Source: Lepidurus packardi (taxonomy: Eukaryota > Arthropoda > Branchiopoda > Notostraca > Triopsidae). Taken from it: a stretch of 64,000 bases of DNA. The first letter of the stretch is position 1, and each line of letters begins with the position of its first letter. A program made the position numbers and the translations under genes. The notes beneath the pieces were generated by a model. The model saw only the letters and a program-made list of their open reading frames with translations. It searched no databases and had not been told where the DNA came from. The DNA lies in the NCBI GenBank assembly GCA_023053545.1, contig JAKZAN010000002.1, positions 7,312,790 to 7,376,789 of the forward strand, in the 5' to 3' direction. Shown piece after piece: positions 44,888-56,857 of this stretch.

Positions 44888-47413
44888 TAATTACACGATA
44901 ATTGACTGTAATCTATGCAAAACCCAGTATTGCGACCATCAGGGCCCAAGGGATTGACTGGACTAGGTGTGTTCTCAAAACCGTCCGTGACGTATCTCAA
45001 TTGGAATGGTTTGGAATATGCTAGAGAAATATGTGTAAACAGAATTTAGATTTCTTTAATTAGATAAATGTAATTTTCAGAAAATGTGTTTGGTTACTGG
45101 TGATGGGGACGTTTTGTGAAGAGAGGAAATTAGGATTCAGAGCTTGGCCGCAGTACCGGTCAGTGGTAATGCCCTTTTCGATAGGATTAGGGCTGTAGTA
45201 GCCGGCTGGTATTTCCAGGTAGTCCCATTGACAAAATATGCCACTCAGCGCCTCCATAACAGGCTGGACATTCAAATCACCGGTCATGACAAAACTACTG
45301 CTCACGGGACTCAACATTCCGCCGTTAACTGGATCCGGACAGGTCGTGTACTTGATTCCGCAGTACCCCTTTTTCCAATAACAGAAATATTTACCTCATG
45401 CATACTAGTATTTTTTTACAAAACAAATTTGGGCGTAGTTACTGATAATATCAAAGGGTTTAATTTCTAAATTTTAAGCCAGGTCATATCTCACATCTTC
45501 TTGATTATTACACTTTTAGTTTTGAATTCTATGCAATGGATTGAAAAAAGAATTGAGAGTCCTTACGTCTTCAGAGCGAATGCAAATAGGGTAATTTTGG
45601 TTGCTTAATTGTCGTCCCGGTTGAGCAGAAAGACCTCCGTAGCTTAAAACAGGTGTGAAATCGAAATTAAAGCTCTTTATGCGTCCACTGGGGGAAGTAA
45701 AGTATTGTAGACAACTAGGGTCAGCTGAAAATAAAGGACAGTAAATATAAAGTATGGAAAAAATAATAAATGGTGAGACATATTTCAAAAGGAAGAGTAC
45801 AAGGAAGTACTTACATGTTAAGGTGGAATCGCAGAGGATTTGGGTCATTTTAATGTTCCAATTCCGGTTGACCGTGACTTGTTTGTTATTGTTTAACACG
45901 AATCGTAAGGTCCATTCGCTTTGGCCTGGTTTGGCGTACAGCATCACTAAATGGATGTATTTTTAGTGTGGAAATCTTGTTTTACTTTTTCTTTGCTTTT
46001 CGGCTACAATAATACAAGGACAGCTTACTGTGTTGATTCGTATTGTCTCCACAGATAGTGGGCACGGTATTGGCCGCGCCTGTGACGACGAATTGGTCGA
46101 TGATGCAATCCCCATTGCCATCCGGTTGGTTCAAGACGAAAGTCTGCAAATTGATCCTGAAGGGAATAGTGAAGTACTGAATACACGATTTTTACAAGGC
46201 AATTAATTTAAAAGAGCACAAGTACACAATGTGTTATTCGGATCTTGTCTGGGACAAAATTCAGATATTTGCCTTCGAACAACAGTCGGGATTGACGAGT
46301 TTTTAAGCAGGGGAGTCATTTAGTAGGCGGTTAGTTTTCAGGTATGGCCTCAACAAAGTACTGACAAGTTTCCAGGAAAAATGCCCAGGTATTGCCCAAA
46401 CCTAATTAAGTATAACTCAAGTATTGATACTTTTTACTGTGTCTCGCTCTAATAAAGTTGCGCTAAGAATGACGTGGTACTTTAAAAATATTTATGGTGG
46501 TATGTACCCATGTAAGTCGGGTATTGACTGGATCGCATCCTTAAGTTATGAAGAGCTATATCGAATTTTGTTTGGGATGAATCAACGTAAATAGACAAGG
46601 TAGAGAAATATCATCCAAGGAATGCATGAGTACTTCCTGCATTGCCCGACGAACAGTTGCCTAATATTAGTGTTAAAGGTCTAGTAAGGAAGTATAGCTA
46701 TTGACTACAGTTATTAGTGCCATAGTATGGAAGATAAATCCAGAAGGGCAATCCAATCCAAAGTGAATTAAAAACTTCACTTACTTGAGCTGACAAATGT
46801 CGTCGCTAGCTTTCTTCACTTTCAGCTCGCATCGCGTGGAGTGACTCAATCCATTCCCGGTCCCGCTTTCATAATTATTAGAAAAACTCAGTCCGTTGCT
46901 AGTAAAGTACGAGCAGTTCCTGTTCGTTGTTTGTCCGCATCCCAACGCATCTTAAAGAAGTTAAAAACGTTTCCATTAGGGTCATATTTGGTACCAAACT
47001 GCACGCATTCCAATCACTTACAAACGCAGCAAACGCCATAACCTTTCGCACAATCCCCAGAAGCCACACCTCCTTCGCTGGTACAATCACTTGACCTTAC
47101 ACAAGTACCCTTCAGGTTACTATTCGTCGCGTTACACTGCGTATTGGCGGGAATCCGCACCACCGCCGCGAACAGTCCGAATACTTTTTTGTTAAAAAAA
47201 GAAGAAAGACAAATATATAATTAACAAAAACTTAAATTCACAAACTTAAATTCAAGAATAAATTTTACGTCGTTTAGATTCACGATGATCCAAATTCTGA
47301 TTGGCCTCAGCCAGCGTGTCGTTCACGTTCTGATCCAAGCTTAATGATATTCCTTGCGTCATTAACGTGGTAATTGAGCTTTGCACTAAAACGATACACC
47401 AGAATTTCCACAT
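44888..47413 (-). CDS. Two-CUB secreted protein, array gene D
   Basis: Eight exons from the ATG at 47413 to the stop at 44888. The signal peptide exon begins MWKFWCIVLVQSSITTLMTQ. The knot exon reads VVRIPANTQC, KGTCVRSSDC, SGDCAKGYGVCC. CUB module 1: CGQTTNRNCSYF, DDICQLK, DCIIDQFVVTGAANTVPTIC, WTLRFVL...WNIKMTQILC. CUB module 2: DPSCLQYFTSPSGRIKSFNF, QLSNQNYPICIRSED, YCGIKYTTC, FCQWDYLEIPAGYY, DRYCGQALNP, PFQLRYVTD, GPDGRNTGFCIDYSQLSC. The intron between exons 3 and 4 (about 46160-46785) is long. No damage seen. Confidence 0.87.
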
Positions 47414-49574
47414 GTTTCGCAAAAAATATTGCGTCTTGATGCTAGCAATGCAAACAGGAGTATGATAACAAATATCCCAACATACGGGACTTTAAATAGG
47501 TTTCTAGCGAGTTCTATAAGATCCTTAAAGCCACACCCCCTCGATGCCCTCATAGAGGACGAGGAAGAAAATTTGGGAATTTATACTGTATTTTATATGG
47601 AGTAGGTTTTTGAAGAATTGGGGCAGATTCGTGTCGGTTTGGTGGGGTACCGCAACCCCTCTAAAAAAGTACCGTGAACCATTATATTAGGTTGTTTTCA
47701 AAGCTTTTGTTTTTTGTTGTTTTCCTCCATTCAGCGAAAAGGGAGGAAGAGAAAATTATTAACTTTGGTCAGGGGTGATAAAAATTAATGGGGAACGAGA
47801 AGTAAAGGAGCAGGTAGGCGTGGTTTATTGGAAACGCTTCCTTGCTCTTTATGACTGATATGAGATTCTCTTCCATTTTTAGTCTGCTTTGAATGTTCGA
47901 AACCTGGAACACATTTTGGGGCCGTGTCATGTAATGGTTTTTCACGCTCTACACATGTTGTATTTTTATTTGGGAAAAGCGAATCGAATTCGAATCACGC
48001 GAATCGTAACGCTTGCCAAACTAATGTCTTGCCTTACTGACCAACTTTTCGGTTCTTCTTTGCGTTTCATTTCAGCACACTTTTGGAATGTCGGTCATAG
48101 AAGTATGATTTACTGGCGGTTTTTATTTGGCGACTGCTCTGGGGGTAATAATTCGTGGTTTAGTGTGTGCGAAGAATGAAAAATCCAGCTTTTTATTGCG
48201 ATTTTACCGCTACAGATGTAGGCTAAAAGAGTCTTGCTTTTAGCAGGAAAACGGAAAACACCAGGAAAATTTTACTGACAGTTATGGATGTTTATTTACG
48301 CCACATTTTATAAGTAGGTAAAAGACAGTAACTTTGTATCAGTTTCGTTGAGGGGAAACTGGGCGAAATTACGACTAAAATATATAAATCTCTGACAACG
48401 TATATTTCCATAAATGCTTTTAACAGTAACAGAGAGGAGTTGTTTTTGTATCCATTAGATATTTTATTCTTGTAAAATATCGTGCAGTTCAAAATGTATT
48501 AGAAGGCCACGGTGTACTGCAAGTGGTTGACATTTTTTGTCCGTAGGTGTCACTGCTGATGACATTCCTTTATCTTGAGAAAGCAGCAACTTTAAACAAA
48601 GCTTTAAGCAAAAATGTAAAAGAAATTTAACGATATAATTTCAAAATTCTTTTTAAAAAAATACAAAAAGAAGAAAAACTAAAGAACTGGGTTCGTTTTT
48701 TATATTTGATTTATTTAGCATTTTCATAACTTGGAACTTTGTGGAAAAAAATTATTGAAAAAAATACTAACAGAAACGAGCCCACCTCTATAGACAAATA
48801 CATCCCATGCATTCCTGCCACAATACAATTTGAATGTATTGAATAGGGGATGAGAATTTTTTAATCCCTTAATGCCATGCAGTAGCGCCATAAGGGGTTC
48901 CACTACACCTGGCCATAAAGGTTTTGAACAGTTCTTCGTTCGAAAAACAAAAATAAATTATAAATAGGATACTATGAACGAGTTCAAAATAAGAAATAGT
49001 ACGAGAGTTCAATTAACAAAATAAAGCCGAAGTAATATTACGAGTCCCGCTTAACGGCACCACTCGTTCGGTGGCCTTACTTATTTCGGTGTTGAAGACG
49101 AAGCACCACTGCCAAAGCTAAGCCGGAGTAACGTCAAGATTCCGGCCAGAGGCCACCGAGTGTTCGCCGTCAATTCTATGATACCAAAGTGCGAAACCTT
49201 TCTTACGTAAATGAATAAAATCAGTCATCTTGTATGTCTAAAATTCTTCAAAAATGATATAACGAAGAATACCAATATAATACTCAACAAGAACAATATC
49301 GTGAACATAATAATAGCAATCTATTCACATAATTTCTAGTATTATAATAAACTAAAAATATTACAACTAATTAAGTAACTGAATGTAGTGTGATAATTAA
49401 GTTGTATCGATTAAGCAGTTTGGTTCAGTTTTTTGCAGCAAATAATACTGTATTGAGCATTTTAAGACGAAAAAACAAGAACAAGGTTCGAAAACAAGGC
49501 GAATAACAACAATACTTAAATTAACGGAAAATTGTAAAACATATATGACATAAGAACGATGTTAAAATACGTCA
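47414..49574. other. Intergenic, 2.2 kb
   Basis: It holds the promoter of gene D (TATTTAAAG near 47491 on the minus strand). A G/C-rich patch at 49020-49180 contains AAGCCGGAGTAACG (49120) and an imperfect inverted repeat (CACTCG...GGTGGCC against GGCCACCGAGTG). No coding exon recognised. Confidence 0.5.
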
Positions 49575-51924
49575 TTATTTCGAACTGCACTGGAGTTGAG
49601 TGTAATCCAGACAGAAGCCAGTATTGCTACCATCCGGACCCAAAGGATTGGTCGGACTTTGATTAACTTCCATGTTGTCTGTCACGAATCGCATCATGAA
49701 TGGTTTACGGTTACCTAAATTAAATCATTAGATATTGGATTTCAGAAGGCAACAATAATTTTAACGAAAATTGTTCTCTTACTTATGATGCGAACGTTTT
49801 CATTGGCCAAGAATCGAGGGTTCAGAGCAGTACCACAAAAACGATCCGTGGTAATAAATGGATTCACTTGATTGGCTTCATTGAAACCGCCGGGAATTTG
49901 CAAATAATCCCATTGGCAGAAAATGCCAGACAAAGCTTCCAAAGTGGGATTGATACCGAAATCTCCAGTCAATCCAAAGCTGGTACTCTTCGCGGCGTCA
50001 CTGTTGAATCCATCATTGCAAGCCGAGTAGCGAATACTGCAAGCGCCCTATAAAGGATCATGAAATATGAAATACTTAAATCAATCTTTTTCTTAATAAA
50101 GTTTATTAACGTAAATTCTAATGGCATTCGCGTTTTTATAACTGAGCTTACTAGCTGAAAGCTATTGAGAGTTTAGAGCGTTTTGGGATCCCTTAAGAAA
50201 CTTAACCAAAGGAGCAAAAGTAGTACTTACATCATCAGACTTGATGCAAATGGGATAATTCTGGTTGGATAACTGGAAGCCACGTTGACCTCGGGTCAAG
50301 CCTTGGTTGTTGATGTTGCCGAAGTTGAAGCTCTGGATGCGGCCATTGGGATTGCTGAAGTACTGCACGCAGCTGCTGTCCGCTGATTTGGAAATAATTC
50401 ATTAGTATCTCAGTACAGATTGGCTAGCAAATACTTACAGCGTTCATCGGAATTGCAAGGAATTTGGCGAACACGGACGTTCCAGTTGCGGTTAGGGTTC
50501 GTGGCACGGTTCAAACTGTTAAGGGTGAAGCGCAAAGTCCAGTCAGCGTTGCCTGGTCGGGCACTTAATAGCACTAAACGAAATAAAGTATTTAATTTTT
50601 CTAATTTATTTCTGGAATATTATTATTTTTTTACTGTGTTGGTTGGCGTTGTTGCCGCAAATATTGGGGGGATTGTTGCCCGCGCCGGTGACACTGAATC
50701 GGTCGTTATCGCAGACTCCGTCCGAGTTGGGTTGATCGATGTTAAAGGACTGGAAATCCAAGCTAAGGAAAGTTATCGTTAGTTTGAACTGGATCAGTAA
50801 TTGGTGAAAAGATCGTTAAGCTTTTACCGGAGTTGGCAAATGTCGGGTTGACGAGTCACTTTGAGGGTACAGGGAATCACCCCGCTGTTACTGTCACCGC
50901 CACTACCACTGCTGGATACCTGCGAGCTAAGCGCATTGCTGAGCCCAGTACTGGTGAAGTAAATGTTGGTACGAGTGGTAGAACCGCCACAGCTCAGTGA
51001 ATCTGTTTCAAGGAAAGAACAAGTTTTTTTTATATAAGTTAGGAAGTATTTTCAAAGTGGACGACATTAATTTGAATTACGAAATCATCAGTTCTTAAAT
51101 CGTTTAATCGGCGCATCTTGAAAGTCAAGCAAAAATGAAAAGGAAAATTTCAGCTTGGGTAGCATCAATTGGACGGTCCTGTGAACTTGGATTCTCTCTA
51201 GCATTTGCATTCTCACTTGCATTTTCTCTGATCAAGTCACTGATTTTCTTGAATGAGAGTCACCCCAGAATCATTTACGTTTATAAGAACCCTCCCCTTT
51301 TTAGCCCTTTTCAGGTGCACAAGTCAATCATAGTAACTTTTCTGCTTCTTTACCTTTAGTTTGAATCCTTAAATTTAGAAGAAATGCTCCGTTCACTTCT
51401 ACTATAAAAATACGACAATAAAGTAAGAAAAAATACGTACAAACGCAGCAAACGCCGAAACCTGACCCACAGTTACCCGATGGGGTACCCCCTTCCCGTT
51501 GGCATTCCGACGTAGACACACAAGTTCCCATTTGACGGTCATTGTTAGGCGAGGTACACTGGGCGTTCGTGAATCTCACCACCGAAAAGAGTGGGAAAAC
51601 TATATTTAAAATGGGAAAAAATAGTTAATATTTGTATGATTCATTTCGAATTCAAACTTACATTTTTCTTGCTTATTCAATAGATTTGCCATTTTATTCT
51701 AATTTAATTACAATTTAAATTGTACACTGATATTTATTTGTGAATGGCAAAAGCTTACCTTTCTCCTTACGAGTCACGTTTTGACCCAATTCCTGCTCCT
51801 TGTCAGCATCTACCGCGATATTATCTGACGTGGATTGATGCTGCAACGCCGTCACGTCGATTGCCGATCCTAGCGCGTAGCCTACGAGTCCGAGTAGACT
51901 CACGTACTTGATAATCGCACTCAT
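49575..51924 (-). CDS. Two-CUB secreted protein, array gene E
   Basis: ATG at 51924, stop at 49575. Signal peptide exon 51759-51924 (MSAIIKYVSLLGLVGYALGS). The knot exon (about 51450-51598) reads VVRFTNAQC, MGTCVSTSEC, SGNCGSGFGVCC. CUB module 1 follows, with a Gly/Ser-rich insertion around 50880-50930 and CGDNNAG-type and WTLRFTLNSLNRATNPNRNW phrases. CUB module 2: SCVQYFSNPNGRIQSFNFGN, QLSNQNYPICIKSDD, FCQWDYLQIPGGFN, DRFCGTALNPRFL, GPDGSNTGFCLDYTQLQC. Closely similar in layout to genes D, F and G. No frameshift noticed. Confidence 0.87.
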
Positions 51925-53267
51925 TGTGCCAAAAACTTTCCCCAAAAAAACGAAAAAAGTTGACACTTTCAGAAATGGAGCGTTTTTCCCACCCAATTAA
52001 GTTTCTTTTATTTCTCTTTTTTTTTCCCTGTGAGAAGAGACGATGATTCGAGGTTGAAAGCTGGAACCCGACTGCGGCCTAGAGTACCGGTGCGACTGGT
52101 CTTTTAAAGTACTAGCGTGCCCCAGGAATGTGGTATTCCCTCCCTTTTCACGCACCAAATTTGTGTTCCTTTCATATGAGGAAGCACCAATTGGCGTTAA
52201 GTTCCTCCCCTCCTCATTAGGGTTTGCTCTTTTGCTAGTCGGTACAAATTTTTTTCTATTTTTTACGGTCGCCAAGGGGGGGTGGGGTACTATACGCAAG
52301 GCCCATATCCTGAACGAGGAAAAAGTTTCGTGGCCAAAGGGACGAGGAAATAGCTGTTCCAAAGAGAAACACACACAAAAAAAAAAGAAAAAAAATTGAT
52401 TCAAATTTATTATCAAATTTGAGTTCACTCAACCCTTTATGGTTTTCAATGGACTGGAACTTGGGAGAGAAAGCTTTAAGATGATATTTTTGGAGAAAGC
52501 ACCCAGGAAGTTAATTTTTTTTTTTTGTTTTCTATATATTTTTCTGGCTTTGTAGAGCTCATGTTTGGGGAAAAGTAAAGAAAATTAGGTAATTGGAGTG
52601 AACATATTGGATGTGTGCCTTAATACGTCATTGTTATGAAATTAACCTACATTCACAAAGGTCAACAGACTTGAGAATGTGGTTCAAGAGGTCAAACCTT
52701 TGTAACTTAATATTTTTGTATCTTTCACTCGGAGAAAATTATTAAATTTTTTCTTGCAAAGCTTAAGGTTTCTTTTATATTCCATTTGCCTTCAATCTTT
52801 CTCTTCGAATGTTTATTTCATGTTTGAAATTACAAAAAACTTACATATCAATATATTTTATAATTTTAAATGTAAAAACATATTTCTGAAACTATCTTTT
52901 TAAAATATGTTCAATTTATAGTTAAGCAGATTATAGCTTATCGTCTTTATGTGGACGAGTGATGAAAAAAATTTGCAAAATGAGAAACACCGAGAAAATG
53001 TAACACAAGCAGTATGAAGTATTGTCAGATTCGTTTTCTATTGAGCATCCATTAACATCAACAATCAAATAAGAATGTGTAAGAACAGTGTTCTTAACTG
53101 GAATTAACTTAGAAAAAAACGTAACGATGGGAAAACGTGGGAAAGGGAAGTCACTCAACAGATCAACAGGCTATAATGAGCAAAATAAACAAAAAAAAAA
53201 ACGGAAAGGAATTAGCTCACTGTTAAATTAAGAAGGAAAGCTTTCGAAAAAGCCTTTAATAAAAAAA
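51925..53267. other. Intergenic, 1.3 kb
   Basis: Upstream of gene E there is a minus-strand TTTAAAAG near 52103 and a CAGTC initiator-like motif near 52070. The rest is AT-rich without recognisable coding sequence. Confidence 0.5.
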
Positions 53268-55484
53268 CTAACATTGCATCTGCTGATAGTTCAGGCAGAA
53301 TCCATTGTTGCGACCATCGGGACCCAAGATGTTGTTGGGGTTGTTAGTCTCCTCCAAACCATCTGTGACGTAACGCATTTGGAATGGCTTTTGCTTACCT
53401 GAAAGGAATTTGATTACGTTTAGAGGAAACTTGCAGGAAAATGTTTTTTGTTATGAAATATTTTAAGAAAAGATAGTTTACTGGTAATGGTCACGTGGCT
53501 CTGGGCCAAGAATCCAGTATTGAAGGCAGTTCCGCAGAAACGATCCGTGGTGTATTGCACATTGTTTTGCATATTGAATCCAGCAGGAATTTCCAAGTAA
53601 TCCCATTGGCAGAAGATACCTTGCAAGGCCTCCATTGCAGGAGTAATAGCCAAGTTACCGGTCAGACTAAAGCTGGAACTAGGATTGCTCGATCCGGCGG
53701 AAGGATCAGAACAAGCTGAGTATTGGATTCCACAAGCGCCCTAAAAATGTGCATTACAAAAAAAAAATTTAGAATTGGATTTTCTCTAATTTTTGTGACA
53801 AAATAAGGTCAAAATCGTTTACATCTTCTTGACGGATGCAAATGGCGTAATTTTGGTGCGACAATTGACGTCCGCGGTTAGTGCCGGTACTCGCAAAATC
53901 AAAGTTGAAGCTACGGATGCGACCCGAGGCTTCGGTGTAGTATTGCAAGCAGTTAGGATCCGCTGTAAATAATGTAAAAGCAATGAAACGATTGCAAGTT
54001 GTTTCAAGGTACAAATGGTTAAATAACTATCAAAAAACGTTAATTACAGCGCAATTCAGAGCTGCAAGGAATCTGGATCAGGCGGATGTTCCAGTTTCGG
54101 TTCACGTTGTTGTTGGCCTGGCTGTTGATGGTGAATCGCAACGTCCATTGGTTTTGACCCGGTCTCATCGCTATGAGCACTATTTATTTGGAGCAGAAAC
54201 AAAGACCGTTAGATGTAAGATGTCACAAGCGAAAAAGAAATGAAGTTTTTGATTACTGTGTTGGTTGCCGTTATCGCCGCAGATGGTGGGCGAGGTGTTA
54301 CCCCCTCCAGTGACCATAAAACGATCAGAGTTGCAGAGGCCATCATTGTCGGGTTGGCTAATGGTGAAAGCCAAAAATTCAAGCCGTAGTTGGCAGATGT
54401 CTTGGGTTTGGCGGTTCACGTTCAGACTGCAGATGGTTTGCTGGCCCAAGCCGCTGTTGCCGTTGCCATTGCCGTTGGAGTTGGTGCTTGCCAACGCCAA
54501 ACCGTTGCTGTTGAAGTACGAGTTGTTTCGTGAAGTAGTGGCTCCACAGCTCAAGCTGACTAAAAGGTAGCAAAAGGTTTTTAAAGTAATGTAGTCAAAA
54601 TAAAAGGCTTAAAGGTAAAGCCTGATTTCATTTTCCTTGAATCAGTTTGGCACTTAGAATTTTACTTAGCGTTTAGCTCACTTGAATCCAAGTTACTCTT
54701 TTTCGAAAATTATGATCCAATAGATGGTTCAGCTGGTGAATTTAATCCTTGCAGTGGTTCATTCAATAATAGAAAATCACTTCTACCTAATACCAATCAA
54801 CTACTTGTATCTAACTCAAATGATTAGCTGTGAACTTCGAAGATTCTCTGCTAGTTTAAATGATTATCTGAGCTTCTCAATGATGGCTGAGAATTATGAC
54901 TAAAATCCAAAAACTATAAATAGTAAATTTGACGGGAAAAGGGGAAAACGGAGCTAAAATGAAGAGACTTACAGACGCAGCAGACGCCGAATCCTCTTGC
55001 GCAGGAACCGGAAGCGGTACCACCTTCTCTGGAGCAATCAGCTTGTTTCATACAGGTGCCTTCTAAATTGTTGGCTGCATCGCATCGATAATCTCCAAAT
55101 CGGACCGTGGTAAATAGCGATAGAACTGAAAACACACACAAAAAGTTTAAATTTTCCTTCTTTGTTAGTTTCTTTAAGAGAAATTTCATTTTTCTTTTTT
55201 TCTCAAAATGAAATGAATTATAAGTTTTATGTTCAGATAAAAGTCCCCGAAACTATAAATCAAAACTTGGGAAAAATTCAGAAGGAATGAACCAGAATCT
55301 TTGCTTTTAATACTTTTGCAGAAAACACTAAAATTAAAGATTATCTTGTTAGAAACTTACATCGACTGTCGCGATTGGTCAAGTTTTGTTGAACAAGCTC
55401 ATCCAAAACATCACTGTTTGCTATGGCCGAGCCAGCCACTAGTCGAGTGGCGATGGTAACCACCAGGATCGCGTAACCAATCAT
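53268..55484 (-). CDS. Two-CUB secreted protein, array gene F
   Basis: ATG at 55484, stop at 53268. Signal peptide MIGYAILVVTIATRLVAGS. The knot exon reads TTVRFGDYRC, EGTCMKQADC, SGSCARGFGVCC. CUB module 1: SCGATTSRNNSYFNSNG with an Asn/Gly-rich insertion (STNSNGNGNGNSGLGQQ), DICQLRLEFLAF, CNSDRFMVTGGGNTSPTIC, then WTLRFTINSQANNNVNRNW-type sequence and IRQIPCSS. CUB module 2: NCLQYYTEASGRIRSFNFDF, QLSHQNYAICIRQED, FCQWDYLEIPAGFN, DRFCGTAFNTGFL, PFQMRYVTD, GFCLNYQQMQC. The Asn/Gly insertion lies in a loop between CUB strands and is absent from gene A. Confidence 0.87.
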
Positions 55485-55640
55485 CTTCGAAACACTTGGT
55501 TTTTCCAAAAAATAACAGTCAACTTTTCTCGTCCTAAATTCACTTGATTTTCAGTTGATTTAATACACTCTTTTAAGGTGAGATTCTTTTTCTTAAGAAA
55601 AAATTCCTCGTTGATGGTACCCGATGAAACAGTGGCTGCC

Positions 55641-55680
55641 AACTGATCCTCTAGTTCGGTGACGGCCCCAGCTTTAAATA
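55641..55680 (-). promoter_or_regulatory. Core promoter of CUB gene F
   Basis: On the minus strand TATTTAAAG (55672-55680) precedes TCAGTT (55641-55646) by about 30 bp, upstream of the ATG at 55484. Confidence 0.55.
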
Positions 55681-56857
55681 CTGGCAGCTCGAAAATTGGG
55701 GCCAGCTGGAAACCCGTTGCCTACCTTCCTCGTTTTCCCTTGGGTTCGCTTTAATAAAAAGCGGCTAAGCCACGCTCTTTCGATGAAGGAAAACCTACAA
55801 CCCATATTGTGTCTGCCGCTGCAGGATAAATATTGCGTTCAATGGCCATTTGTCTATATAAAATAGCTCCCACGTGGGGGGAATCGTGAACTAACATAAA
55901 AAGAGTTTTTTGGTGCGTTTTAGGATGAAAAAGCCTCACTTTTTTCTGCGTGGAATGTCTTATCAAGCCAACTGTATAGACAGGTAAACTTATATTTAGA
56001 ACAAGGTTACGCGTTTAGGACTGCTAAGGTTTTTTTTATTAGAAATCTTTTAGGAAGAATCCAGGTGAAATTGTTTTCTCTTGGTGCTAGGGAACTCAAT
56101 TTTTTTTACTTATTACTCTTCGCTCAAAGGCCTTTACGGATGAATGAAACTGTCCTGGAATCATAATTATTGCGTTATTTTTTATATTTGTTCATTTGTT
56201 CTATTTATCTATTTTTTTAAGATCTATCTTGTCAATTTGAAATACCGGAATTTTTCTCGTAAATTCATACAGGTTCTTAGGAATAGGTTAAGGTCTCGAA
56301 ATTTACGTTAAGTCTTCTTCTATGGTATGCAAAAATCGTTGTTGATATGTTCTTCATTCAAAAATAAGTTGTTCGTAATGAATCTTTATGAACTTCGCGT
56401 GAAGATGGAATTAGGATCCGTGAAGCGTGCAAATTAATCACGAACAAAATTTGACGGTATTTTTGGGTTTGATAACACTTTAGTCTAATTGAGAATAGTA
56501 TACACATGAGAAGATATTCTTGGTAGAGAAGCTCTAAATGCGGTGATTATAGCACCATATATAACTAATTAAAAAATCCATTTCCGCCATTATTTTGGAA
56601 TTTTGCAAATTGAAAACTCCAAATATGCATTGAATTAGATCGATATCGTTAGAAGCTTTTGTTGTTCTAACAATACTGTAAAGCATCTCATCTTAAACTT
56701 CTGAATTTATATTAGCCTCACACACTTGATAAATTAAAGTTCGAGTTCATAGAATTTGTTTGTATTAACGTCGCTGACATAAAAGGTGGTAGAGAAAGAA
56801 ATACAAGCAAATAACTTAATTAAAATAAAATAATAATAAAGTTCACACCAACAAAAG
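55681..56857. other. Intergenic, about 1.2 kb
   Basis: AT-rich, no recognisable coding exon or repeat. It ends with the 3' flank of gene G. Confidence 0.5.

Noticed and set aside
47889..48179. 96-codon frame in the spacer upstream of gene D
   Set aside because: Non-ATG start and no coding signal; intergenic.
52130..52399. 89-codon frame upstream of gene E
   Set aside because: Lys-run end and no domain; promoter-side noise.
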